From Flavobacterium frigoris PS1 (GTDB taxonomy: Bacteria; Bacteroidota; Bacteroidia; Flavobacteriales; Flavobacteriaceae): a stretch of DNA of 64,000 nt. Shown one piece after another: positions 1 through 7,887 of this stretch (position 1 is the first letter of the stretch; every line of letters begins with the position of its first letter). Position numbers and translations under genes: made by a program. The notes beneath the pieces are model-generated. The model was not told the origin of the DNA and searched no databases. It saw nothing but the letters and a program-made list of their open reading frames with translations. Location: assembly GCF_000252125.1 (NCBI RefSeq), contig NZ_AHKF01000008.1:1-64000 (forward strand), read 5' to 3'.

Positions 1-57
1 AAAATCACGTTCTGAATTTTCGGCTCCCTTTAGGGACGGGCCAAACCGAAAGTTTTA
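1..57. repeat. Direct repeat copy 1 (pairs with 222-278)
   Basis: This stretch recurs at 222-278 in the same orientation with only a few mismatches in the first 51 bases. It contains the short palindrome TCCCTTTAGGGA. No transposase gene is nearby, and the copy may begin before the window. Nothing in the rest of 1-546 looks coding; this gap holds repeats only. Confidence 0.8.
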
Positions 58-221
58 GCGCCTAAAGCAAAAGTAATAAAAAACTGTATTTAATAATGTT
101 TCTTTCTTATTTCCCCTACCCGCCAACGCTGAGACAAAAAAGACACACGAAATCTGTTTTTTGACAACAGACTTTATCTAAAATTACTTTCTAAGTTTTT
201 AGCTTCATTTATTGTCGTGGC

Positions 222-278
222 AAAATCACGTTCTGAATTTTCGCCTCCCTTTAGGGACGGGGCAAACCGAAAATTTAC
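222..278. repeat. Direct repeat copy 2 (pairs with 1-57)
   Basis: Second copy of the element at 1-57. It is followed directly by the 45-bp repeat at 323-367 and the hairpin at 406-427. The whole interval downstream of rfbD is therefore a patchwork of intergenic repeats of the kind common in Flavobacterium genomes. Confidence 0.8.
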
Positions 279-322
279 AGCGCTCGCAACGCTGCACTCC
301 GCCCTTAAATTAAAAACGTCAA

Positions 323-367
323 AAAACAACATTTGAAATTAAAAGGAGGACTGCCAGTGGCAGTCAG
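323..367. repeat. 45-bp perfect direct repeat, left copy
   Basis: Identical over 45 bases to 46818-46862 and in the same orientation. The match continues imperfectly on both sides: both copies are preceded by CCGCCCTTAAAT, at 299 and 46794. The core holds a perfect 17-base inverted repeat at 349-365, GACTGCCA-G-TGGCAGTC. It lies downstream of rfbD, the last gene of block A. Confidence 0.9.
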
Positions 368-405
368 CTAAATACTCAAAAACAGTTTTTGGATTTTTAA
401 GTTTT

Positions 406-427
406 GATCCCGATAACTATCGGGATC
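406..427. repeat. Perfect inverted repeat (9-bp arms, 4-bp loop)
   Basis: GATCCCGAT-AACT-ATCGGGATC is a perfect stem-loop. Such CCCGAT/ATCGGG palindromes are frequent between genes in flavobacteria. It lies about 120 bases beyond the rfbD stop and could act as a transcript end, but it has no adjacent T-run, so a plain dispersed repeat is equally likely. Confidence 0.6.
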
Positions 428-546
428 AGGCTTAATCTTTTGTTTCTTTTGCATCAAGGGAAAAGAAAAAGAACTTCTTTCCGTCATTCTGAGCACAGTC
501 GAGGGACACCACTCATTATCGAAAACTAATCACGATAACGCTCAAC

Positions 547-1395
547 TCACAACCCCATACATTTTCTCAAACTCTCTTTATAACCCGGAACAACAACTCC
601 ATAAATAGCTTTAATCTTACTTTTATCCAATAAAGAAAAAGCGGGACGTTTTGCAGGAGTGGGATAAGATGAGGAAGGAATCCCTGTCACCTCACAAGTA
701 TACCCTCCGATTTCTTGAATGGCCAAGACGAATTCGTACCAACTTATTTCTCCTTCATTCGAATAATTATAAATTCCAGGAATCCATTTACCATTGTTTA
801 ATATGTCCATCATCGCTTGCGCTAAATCGGCAGCATAAGTCGGAGAACCTATTTGGTCATTCACTACCCCAAGAGTATCACGTTCTTTCAGCAAACGTTG
901 CATCGTTTTTACAAAATTATTACCAAAACGACTGTACACCCATGAAGTTCTAATAATCACAGCTTCTGGATTAACGGCCATTACCGCTAATTCTCCTGCT
1001 ATTTTAGTCGCTCCATACATATTAATAGGATTTGTGATTGCGTCTTCCTTCAATGCAACTGAAGATGAACCATCAAAAACATAATCAGTAGAAATATGAA
1101 TTAATTTTACTTTATTGTCCTTTGCATATTGGGCAATAATCTTAACCGACTGATGATTAATAATGTCCGCTAATTCCGGTTCCGTTTCTGCTTTATCTAC
1201 TGCAGTATAAGCACCACAACTCAATATAACATCAGGCTGAATACTTTCTAATTGTACTTTCAACACAGCTAAATTATCCAAAGATACTTGTGTTCTATCT
1301 GCAAAAAACCATTCAAATTGCGAATAATTTTCAGATAACACTTTTAACTCCGAACCTAATTGTCCTGTTGCACCTGTTACTACTATTTTTTTCAT
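547..1395 (-). CDS. rfbD: dTDP-4-dehydrorhamnose reductase
   Basis: Last step of dTDP-L-rhamnose synthesis: NADPH-dependent reduction of dTDP-4-keto-L-rhamnose in the cytoplasm. The 282-residue protein has the usual family length. It opens with the Rossmann motif VTGATGQLG (residues about 5-13), has the STDYVFDG motif near residue 103, and has the catalytic YGATK (YxxxK) near 127-131. It follows rfbC on the minus strand across a 148-base gap and is the last gene of block A. RmlA and RmlB, the first two enzymes of the pathway, are not intact in this window. Rhamnose is presumably the substrate of the nearby rhamnosyltransferase-like gene at 2997-3818. Confidence 0.95.
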   Translation of the reverse strand: MKKIVVTGATGQLGSELKVLSENYSQFEWFFADRTQVSLDNLAVLKVQLESIQPDVILSCGAYTAVDKAETEPELADIINHQSVKIIAQYAKDNKVKLIHISTDYVFDGSSSVALKEDAITNPINMYGATKIAGELAVMAVNPEAVIIRTSWVYSRFGNNFVKTMQRLLKERDTLGVVNDQIGSPTYAADLAQAMMDILNNGKWIPGIYNYSNEGEISWYEFVLAIQEIGGYTCEVTGIPSSSYPTPAKRPAFSLLDKSKIKAIYGVVVPGYKESLRKCMGL

Positions 1396-1492
1396 TTTGT
1401 TTTTTAACTTAAAAGCACATAGCTATTATTGCTGCTTTTATTTTATTTAGATTGTTCCGCTTACAAAGAGATGGAAGTCAAGATCCAACGGA

Positions 1493-1535
1493 AAACTTTA
1501 AACTTTCAAACCTTAAACTTTTAAAGTTTTAAACT
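1493..1535. repeat. AAACTTT heptad tract between rfbC and rfbD
   Basis: The gap between rfbC and rfbD carries repeated AAACTTT units at 1493, 1500 and 1515. The last is followed by an inverted AAAGTTT, giving the palindrome AAACTTT-T-AAAGTTT at 515-529 of that kilobase (1515-1529). It is non-coding and resembles in period the heptad arrays at 45.6 and 48.1 kb, although the unit sequence differs. Confidence 0.6.
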
Positions 1536-1543
1536 ATTTTTTT

Positions 1544-2092
1544 TTAAAACTCCCAATCAACCTCATCAAACCTTGGCAAAACCAAATCCTTTTCTGAAAC
1601 AATAACTTCCTCAGGACTTAATTGCCAATCAATCGCCAAAGTAGGATCATCGTAACGAATTCCTCTTTCACTTTCTTTACTATACAATTGATCCACTTTA
1701 TACATTACAGATGCCGTTTCGCTCAAAACCGAAAAACCATGCGCAAAACCATGAGGTACCATCAATTGTTTTTTATTGGCAGCACTTAGCACCACGCTAA
1801 AATGTTGTCCATAAGTAGCCGAATTTTTACGCAAATCTACTGCTACATCCAAAATTTCTCCTTCCAAAACACGTACTAATTTTGCTTGTGCAAAAGGATT
1901 GATTTGCAAGTGCAACCCTCTAATCACCCCTCTTTTGGAGAAAGACTGATTGTCTTGTATAAAAGGATACATAATTCCATTCTCGTTAAACTTAGCTTGA
2001 TTATAGGATTCAAAAAAATAACCTCTACTATCCTCAAAAACGGTAGGATTGATTATTACTAAATCTTGAATTGTTGTTTTTTCAATGGTCAT
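1544..2092 (-). CDS. rfbC: dTDP-4-dehydrorhamnose 3,5-epimerase
   Basis: Double epimerisation of dTDP-4-keto-6-deoxyglucose at C3 and C5, the third step towards dTDP-L-rhamnose. The 182-residue cupin-fold protein has the usual length and carries the active-site histidine motif RGLHLQ (about residues 58-63) and VPHGFAHGF (about 112-120), both typical of RmlC. It starts 10 bases after the stop of the epimerase-like gene at 2103-2996 in reverse map order, i.e. rfbC follows that gene in the transcript. rfbD follows it. The pairing of rfbC and rfbD without rfbA and rfbB is noted as odd; those genes may lie beyond the left edge or elsewhere. Confidence 0.95.
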   Translation of the reverse strand: MTIEKTTIQDLVIINPTVFEDSRGYFFESYNQAKFNENGIMYPFIQDNQSFSKRGVIRGLHLQINPFAQAKLVRVLEGEILDVAVDLRKNSATYGQHFSVVLSAANKKQLMVPHGFAHGFSVLSETASVMYKVDQLYSKESERGIRYDDPTLAIDWQLSPEEVIVSEKDLVLPRFDEVDWEF

Positions 2093-2102
2093 ATCGTACT
2101 TA

Positions 2103-2996
2103 TTATTTTTTGAATGATTGGAATGTTTTCAACAAACCTTCTTTTGATTCTATTGGCAAAGGCTTCCCTAAAGCTTCAATTATTTTATTATTACTAACAA
2201 TGTAGCTTTCTGTTAATTTTTGCAAGCGCTCTGAATTTAAAGGCAAATATAAGTAATCACCCAATTTTGCAAAGCTTTTAATAATTAAAGTATTTACTCT
2301 CCAAATGGATTCTTTTTTACCTAAACTTTTACCTAATATTTGTATCAACTCATTAGTTGATAACGCTTCATCATCAGAAACATTATATACACCCGAAGGA
2401 ATGCTACCGTTTTCAAGTAATTCTTTAATAACAAAACAAAGATTTTCAATACTTAAGAAAGATCTTTTATTAGTAAAACCTCCAAGAGGCCAAGGTAATC
2501 CTTTGGAAACTAATTGATATAATAAATTCAAATTCCCTTTATTCCCTGGTCCATGAATCATACAGGGTCTTAAAATATAAACCTTTTTCCCATCTGGTAA
2601 ACCCTTTGATAAAATGTACTCTTCAGCTTGGCGTTTCGCTAAGCCATAATGCGTTTTAGGCTTAGCTATATTTTCCTCTGTCAAGATTCCATCAACCTCA
2701 TCAGCTACAGCTTTTACAGTACTCATAAAAATAAATATCTGAGCTTCTGACCCTAAAAAAGCATCAAATAATTGTTTTGTTAATTCAAAATTAGCATCAT
2801 AATAATCTTGTGGAACTGAAACTTTTTTTAAATCATGCACTTTACCTGCAAGATGAACTATAGCATCGCACTCCAAATTAATTTTTTGATTTACGAAATA
2901 ACGAACACTTAGTGATCTAACGCTGTAAAATGGCTTCAAATAGACTTGAAGATTTTGCCCCACAAACCCAGTGGCTCCTGTAATTGATATTTTCAT
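2103..2996 (-). CDS. NAD-dependent epimerase/dehydratase (SDR, sugar nucleotide)
   Basis: Extended short-chain dehydrogenase of 297 residues that probably acts on a nucleotide sugar. Visible motifs are GATGFVGQNL for NAD binding (residues 7-16), HLAGKVHD near 48, STVKA near 92 and the catalytic YGLAK near 117-121. The family includes WbpV and UDP-galactose 4-epimerase-like reductases found beside glycosyltransferases in O-antigen loci. It starts exactly where the preceding rhamnosyltransferase-like gene ends (one base apart), so the two are co-transcribed. The substrate cannot be told from sequence alone. A 4-reductase or epimerase for an N-acetyl-hexosamine is the likeliest role. Confidence 0.75.
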   Translation of the reverse strand: MKISITGATGFVGQNLQVYLKPFYSVRSLSVRYFVNQKINLECDAIVHLAGKVHDLKKVSVPQDYYDANFELTKQLFDAFLGSEAQIFIFMSTVKAVADEVDGILTEENIAKPKTHYGLAKRQAEEYILSKGLPDGKKVYILRPCMIHGPGNKGNLNLLYQLVSKGLPWPLGGFTNKRSFLSIENLCFVIKELLENGSIPSGVYNVSDDEALSTNELIQILGKSLGKKESIWRVNTLIIKSFAKLGDYLYLPLNSERLQKLTESYIVSNNKIIEALGKPLPIESKEGLLKTFQSFKK

Positions 2997-3818
2997 TTAT
3001 TTAAATTGCGACAATGCTTTTTTATTTATTTCGTCTCGCTCCGCGTCAAAAAACCAGCCCCATTTATTGAAATAAGTAATCGCAGAATTAATGAAAATTT
3101 TAAATAACTTACTGTTTTTGTTTGCACCAGAAGTGTATCCATGATAAACGGACACCCTTGGAAAATATATTGTTTTATACTTGAGATGCATTCTACGGGA
3201 TAAGTCCCAGTCCTCAAAATACATGAAAAATTTATCGTCATACATACCAATTTCTTCTATTGCTTTTAAATTAAGTAAGGTAAAGCAACCAGATAATATG
3301 GGAGCATTGTATAACATTTCTCTCTCTACAAATCTTAGTTCATATTTAGCAATAAATTCCTTATATATTGACATCGGTTTTTTAAGCTTCCTCATCAAAA
3401 TACTATACGGTGTAGGCAATAACTTAGGTAAATTTTGGATGGAACCATCAAAATTTAGAATTTGCGGCATCATCATTCCAATATCAGAATTCTGAATCAT
3501 GTAATCAACCATTGGCGACACTACATCTTCTGTAAAATAGATATCAGGATTGACAACAAAATGATATTTAAACCCCTTACCTATTGCTTTTTCAATTGCA
3601 ATGTTATGAGCGGCGCCAAAACCAGGATTAGATGGGTTATGAAAATAAAAAATTTCATCTTCTTTAGTAAAAAGTTTTAGATTGTCATTAAGTGAATTGT
3701 CTATTAAAAAAATTTTTATATTCAAATTAGTTTGTTGAATACTCTCTATTGTTTTTGATAATTCATCTACATCATTATTATATAAGACAATTGACATAGA
3801 GCACGCCTTTTCGTACAT
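2997..3818 (-). CDS. GT2 glycosyltransferase, rhamnosyltransferase-like
   Basis: A 273-residue family 2 glycosyltransferase of the WbbL/RfbN rhamnosyltransferase type. It has an N-terminal GT-A nucleotide-binding fold, NPSNPGFGAAHN (about 61-72), NPDIYF (90-95) in place of a classical DxD, and the late EDWDLSRR motif near residue 200 typical of this subgroup. No membrane anchor is evident, so it should act on the cytoplasmic face. It shares one base with the RgpF-like gene upstream (3818) and abuts the epimerase gene downstream. With rfbC and rfbD in the same run, transfer of L-rhamnose from dTDP-rhamnose is an attractive but unproven assignment. Confidence 0.8.
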   Translation of the reverse strand: MYEKACSMSIVLYNNDVDELSKTIESIQQTNLNIKIFLIDNSLNDNLKLFTKEDEIFYFHNPSNPGFGAAHNIAIEKAIGKGFKYHFVVNPDIYFTEDVVSPMVDYMIQNSDIGMMMPQILNFDGSIQNLPKLLPTPYSILMRKLKKPMSIYKEFIAKYELRFVEREMLYNAPILSGCFTLLNLKAIEEIGMYDDKFFMYFEDWDLSRRMHLKYKTIYFPRVSVYHGYTSGANKNSKLFKIFINSAITYFNKWGWFFDAERDEINKKALSQFK

Positions 3819-4729
3819 TATTTTTTTATTTTTTTTGAATTTAAAGTATTAATTGAATTGGGTTCTAATAAATTTAATCTGTAATCTCCAAAAAAAGAAT
3901 CCCAAGAATGCCTGCCATTATCTGTAAAATTATTTTTATCAAATAACAAAGGTTGCCCGTTATCTAATACACATCCCAATTTATAACCTAAGTCCATTAC
4001 TGTTCTCGACAATTTAATTTCTCCATACTTAATTAAAGCCAATTTATGGTCTATACCACTTCCTGGGAAAGATCCATTTTTACTTACCACTTCTTTTAAA
4101 ACTTCCGTAGTCGTTATTAAAAAAAAACTTTGTAAATGTGGATTAAAATTGTTTCTAATTAAACTTTGATACATTTTAGTATTGAAAGAAACCCCCATCA
4201 TTCCGATCGACTCATTAGCTTTAAAAAAATCAAGGTAATCATCAATAAAATCGGTTTGCTTTTTACTAACAGAAGTATTAGTTAATATAACATACTGATT
4301 GTCTTCTTCTTTTATGCTTTCAAAAAACACTTCGTAACCAGAAAAATCCATTCCTACATTAGATACTTTCTTGATATTTACATTATTGATCTCAGATTTC
4401 AACAAATCGAAATCAGATATTGTAAGTGTCAAATTAAGATCATAACTCCCTTTATAATCTTTAAAGCGTAACAATTGATAGTCTAAGCCACATTCAAACT
4501 CGGGAATATTTTTAATTTTTTTTAATCGCTTCCCTTCATATCCTCCCCATTCATGAATGCAGACCGCTAGTTTATTCGTCTTAACAGGAATTCTTTTTTT
4601 ATTTTTATCGCTTTTATTTTTTGACTTTATAAAATGCCATTTTATAAAATTTTTTCCATATTCATAAGGACTTGTAATTAACTCCCCCAAAAGACTTAAA
4701 TAAAATTTTTGTTTACTTGATATTAACAT
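3818..4729 (-). CDS. RgpF-like putative glycosyltransferase
   Basis: A 303-residue protein that I recognise only by general layout. The middle has a VGMDFSGYE motif (about 125-133), then YVILTNTSV, then a GMMGVSFN strand and HLQSFFLITT. That order resembles rhamnan-synthesis protein F (RgpF), which reads N-x-G-x-D-x-x-x-x, then L-L-N-D-S, then HLQSYF. The N-terminus carries a lysine-rich stretch and no signal peptide. Position between a GT4 gene and a rhamnosyltransferase-like gene, with one-base overlap to the latter, supports a role in assembling the same repeat unit. It could be a glycosyltransferase or another sugar-modifying enzyme. Confidence 0.5.
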   Translation of the reverse strand: MLISSKQKFYLSLLGELITSPYEYGKNFIKWHFIKSKNKSDKNKKRIPVKTNKLAVCIHEWGGYEGKRLKKIKNIPEFECGLDYQLLRFKDYKGSYDLNLTLTISDFDLLKSEINNVNIKKVSNVGMDFSGYEVFFESIKEEDNQYVILTNTSVSKKQTDFIDDYLDFFKANESIGMMGVSFNTKMYQSLIRNNFNPHLQSFFLITTTEVLKEVVSKNGSFPGSGIDHKLALIKYGEIKLSRTVMDLGYKLGCVLDNGQPLLFDKNNFTDNGRHSWDSFFGDYRLNLLEPNSINTLNSKKIKK

Positions 4730-4798
4730 TGTAAATATTTTGTGAATTTTATTAAAATTACTTACTTTTTTTAGCGATTTGAAAAGAGAATTATAAAC

Positions 4799-5860
4799 TC
4801 AAATATCTTTGTGCTTATCTGCTACCATTTCTTGATAGTATAATAAATGATTATTAGCCATTATTTCAGAAGTAAAAGAAGAGCTCGCTTTTATATAAGC
4901 TAATTCACCTTTTTTTTCAGCTTCTAAATACGCCGTATTAATTGCTTGTATTAAAGACTCCGCATTATCAACTTCAAAGAAAGACACTTCTTTCTCTGTG
5001 AAAATTTCATGAAAAGAAGGTAAATTAGAACATACTATCGATTTTTTTGCTAATGCTGCTTCCACCATTGCAAGACCAAATCCTTCAGAATAGGATGGCA
5101 TCATATAAATATCCATAAATTTTAAATACGAATAAGGAGCTTTAACATAAGGTAAAAATAAGACTCTATCTTGTAAGTTATATTTAGCTACTTTTTTCTT
5201 CAAGTTTTCTAAGTAGGGCCCCTCACCAAATATTACGTAAACATAATCTGGAAGATAACTAAGAACATCAATAATCTGAGAAAGTCCCTTTCTTTTGCTG
5301 ATATAGGCATACGAACCTAATATCCTGTACCCTTTTTCTTTATAACTCAGAATTAATTTTTCGATATCTTCTTGAATATTTTCATTATCTGTTATATTAC
5401 AACCGTTATAAATTGTCTTGATATTTGAAAATAATTTGCCGTATCTATTCTTTAGTTGATCCGAAATTGCTACAACACCATCAAAATTGCGCTGAATATA
5501 ACACCAGTAATGTCCTAAAAAAAATGACGCAAAACGATTAAACTGGATGGTAAAACTAGTAAATGTATCTTGATGAATAGTACTAACTGTCTTCGCCTTT
5601 TTTATGTTTTTTCGATTCTTATATACATAAACATCTGACCATAAAGTATGGCTATGTATGATATCGTATTTATCAAAATCAATGGTGTCTGATTTAGAAA
5701 TATGGAACACATTACAGTCAAAATGCAAAGTTGAATGCGATTCATTAAAATAATAAACATCAATTAATTCAACCTTATTTTTAAGGTGCTTGACTACATT
5801 ATTTACAACAACGATGGGTCCCGTATTTACCAAAGATGGTAAAATATAAGCTATTTTCAT
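4799..5860 (-). CDS. GT4 glycosyltransferase
   Basis: A 353-residue GT-B fold transferase. The N-terminal half begins MKIAYILPSL and has the acceptor-side loop NTGPIVVVNNVV, and a HSHTLWSD motif lies near 69-76. The C-terminal donor domain has the family 4 signature MPSYSEGFGLAMVEA (about 255-269), with E-x7-E glutamates that bind the nucleotide sugar. Its start overlaps the end of the upstream GT2 gene by four bases (ATGA type), so the pair is translationally coupled. It acts in the cytoplasm on the lipid-linked repeat unit of block A. Donor and acceptor are unknown. Confidence 0.85.
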   Translation of the reverse strand: MKIAYILPSLVNTGPIVVVNNVVKHLKNKVELIDVYYFNESHSTLHFDCNVFHISKSDTIDFDKYDIIHSHTLWSDVYVYKNRKNIKKAKTVSTIHQDTFTSFTIQFNRFASFFLGHYWCYIQRNFDGVVAISDQLKNRYGKLFSNIKTIYNGCNITDNENIQEDIEKLILSYKEKGYRILGSYAYISKRKGLSQIIDVLSYLPDYVYVIFGEGPYLENLKKKVAKYNLQDRVLFLPYVKAPYSYLKFMDIYMMPSYSEGFGLAMVEAALAKKSIVCSNLPSFHEIFTEKEVSFFEVDNAESLIQAINTAYLEAEKKGELAYIKASSSFTSEIMANNHLLYYQEMVADKHKDI

Positions 5861-6819
5861 TTATTCAAAAATTTTGGTTTATCCAAAGTACAAAGCACCA
5901 AAAAATAAACGATTGTGGAGATAAAAGATTGTCTTTTTATTTTATTTTTAATACAATACAAAACAATACTACTTTTACTCTTTTCCAGGGACTTAAAAAA
6001 GCCCTCTAATAATTTTTTATTCTCAGAATTCAGCTCAGCATTTAATTGCTCAGACAAAACCTTTAACATTAATATTTTTTTTATTTCCCTTCTTTTTAAA
6101 ACATCAAAATTCAAGAAAAAGCGTTTAACTCGAGCTGAAACATAATGATCTCTAAAACTCCCCGTAACGTTATTCTCATGTTGCCTGTACAACATTAGCG
6201 CCTCCTTTAAATGATATATTTTTACATTTATTCCTGATGCCACTAAGCTGATCCAATAATCATGATTTTCAGCAACTTTAGGGATAGGTAAACATCTCTT
6301 AGCAAGCTCACCACTGAGCATCATAGTGCATCCATAAACCTGATTTTGCACGATTAGACTTTTAAAGAAAGGAAACAAAAACGGGGATTTTGATGCTTGA
6401 ATACTACTGGGAAGTGGATTCAATTTCTCGTCAGCATATAAAAAATCAGAATAGAGCATAGAACTACCACTATCCATCATCTTTTTAAACATCAATTCTA
6501 TTTTATTTGCAAACCAATAATCATCTTGATCACAAAACAGTATAAAATGGGCCTCTTCTGCCACGGCCACTTCCATTAAACGGGCGAAATTTTGACATGC
6601 TCCCTTCCCCTTATTCTGATCGTGTTCATCAATTAATTTTATCCTAGTATCCTTCGTAATGTATTTTTTAATAATCGAAACTGTCTCGTCCTTTGACCCA
6701 TCATCTCTTATCAATAAAGACCAGTCAGTATAAGTTTGAGAAATCAAACTATCTAGCTGTTTCTCTATATACTTTTCTCCATTATAAGATGCTAATAAAA
6801 TGTAAACTAACGACGCCAT
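5857..6819 (-). CDS. GT2 glycosyltransferase
   Basis: A 320-residue family 2 transferase. It starts with VYILLASYNGEKYIEKQLDS, followed by the DDGS motif (about 39-42) and the metal-binding FCDQDDYW near residue 95. This combination is typical of polysaccharide rhamnosyl- or galactosyltransferases of the RgpB/WaaE-like group. The C-terminal third is basic and has a hydrophobic end, which may sit against the membrane. It overlaps the following GT4 gene by four bases and comes 24 bases after the EpsG-type polymerase gene. No stronger specificity call is possible. Confidence 0.85.
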   Translation of the reverse strand: MASLVYILLASYNGEKYIEKQLDSLISQTYTDWSLLIRDDGSKDETVSIIKKYITKDTRIKLIDEHDQNKGKGACQNFARLMEVAVAEEAHFILFCDQDDYWFANKIELMFKKMMDSGSSMLYSDFLYADEKLNPLPSSIQASKSPFLFPFFKSLIVQNQVYGCTMMLSGELAKRCLPIPKVAENHDYWISLVASGINVKIYHLKEALMLYRQHENNVTGSFRDHYVSARVKRFFLNFDVLKRREIKKILMLKVLSEQLNAELNSENKKLLEGFFKSLEKSKSSIVLYCIKNKIKRQSFISTIVYFLVLCTLDKPKFLNK

Positions 6820-6843
6820 ATGAATTGAATTAAAAAAAAATTA

Positions 6844-7887
6844 TCAAATAATTAAACTTGATTTAAATATATTAATCAATAATATACCTAAAGACCAAAC
6901 AACAACTATTACTACAGAAATATAGCGAGGAGAAATGATATAATATAAAAGAGGAAATAATATAATTTCAACTATACCTAGCAATTCATTAACTCTTCCT
7001 GCCAGAACAGGCATCATTGCAAGCGCGGGATACATGAATAACGAAACTGCATAAATATTTAGTAATACTATTGTATATTTATTATGCGTCATCAAAAGCT
7101 TATGTTTATATAACAAAAAATAAAAAATAAGAATCTTTGCAAGGAAAACATAGTTAAACACGTTAATATCAGTAAAAAAGTCAGCTGTACCTAACTCTTG
7201 TAAAGCAGCATATAAATCTAATTTATCTTGTACGTAAGGAATTGGAATAAAATTTAACACTGTTACTTTTAGAAAGTAAATAACATATGCAGCAGGTACA
7301 AGCGCTGTAAGAAAATATAAGTTTGCTTTATCTTTGAATTTCCCTAAAAACCATAAAGGCAATATTATTAATGCAGAAATATGAAAAAATATAGCTAATA
7401 AAGCAAATAACAGAAATTTTTTAACATCCCTGTCATAAATAGGTTTGACGCACAAAAGTAAAAAAGCAGCTGCAACTCCTACACGAATTTGAATCATTTC
7501 ATGTAGTATGAAAAAGTTAGCAACATAAACTACCACTGATAAAAGCCATAAATTTGTTAATTGCTTTATCGCTGCTAATTTTAAGGAAACGCCTAGGACG
7601 GCATAAATTAAAAATACAAATAGTACATTATTAAAAACAAAATGAACAAATTTTGCTATAAATACAAAAGACAACTCAACGATTACATCCCCACTTTTAA
7701 TATCTTCGTACAAAATTAAATAAGAGCTATAGTCTGGAAATTGGCTTCCTATTCGAAAACCAGAAAAAAGTATTAAAAATGCACCTATGACAATTAGAAA
7801 AATTTCACTTAATTTTCCAGTATGATTTATAGGTAAAAAAGCTAGTAACACCGTTATTAAAAAAAGGAGAAATGTTAAAACTATCAC
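6844..7887 (-). CDS. EpsG-type O-antigen/capsule polymerase (Wzy role)
   Basis: A 347-residue integral membrane protein with about ten hydrophobic segments, starting from a very hydrophobic N-terminus. The first periplasmic loop has FRIGSQFPDYSSYLILYE, the arginine-rich, DY-containing pattern of the EpsG family. EpsG-like proteins polymerise lipid-linked repeat units in Wzx/Wzy systems, and this is the only polymerase candidate in block A. Its start overlaps the end of the GT4 gene by four bases. The block also has its own flippase (10024-11502) and chain-length protein (15158-16243), so flippase, polymerase and length regulator form one complete set. Confidence 0.75.
   Translation of the reverse strand: MIVLTFLLFLITVLLAFLPINHTGKLSEIFLIVIGAFLILFSGFRIGSQFPDYSSYLILYEDIKSGDVIVELSFVFIAKFVHFVFNNVLFVFLIYAVLGVSLKLAAIKQLTNLWLLSVVVYVANFFILHEMIQIRVGVAAAFLLLCVKPIYDRDVKKFLLFALLAIFFHISALIILPLWFLGKFKDKANLYFLTALVPAAYVIYFLKVTVLNFIPIPYVQDKLDLYAALQELGTADFFTDINVFNYVFLAKILIFYFLLYKHKLLMTHNKYTIVLLNIYAVSLFMYPALAMMPVLAGRVNELLGIVEIILFPLLYYIISPRYISVVIVVVWSLGILLINIFKSSLII

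Noticed and set aside
1..546. Possible insertion-sequence remnant from the repeated 57-base segment
   Set aside because: No transposase fragment, terminal inverted repeat pair or target duplication could be seen.
651..953. 100-codon plus-strand open frame inside rfbD
   Set aside because: It is a shadow of the well-supported rfbD coding sequence on the opposite strand.
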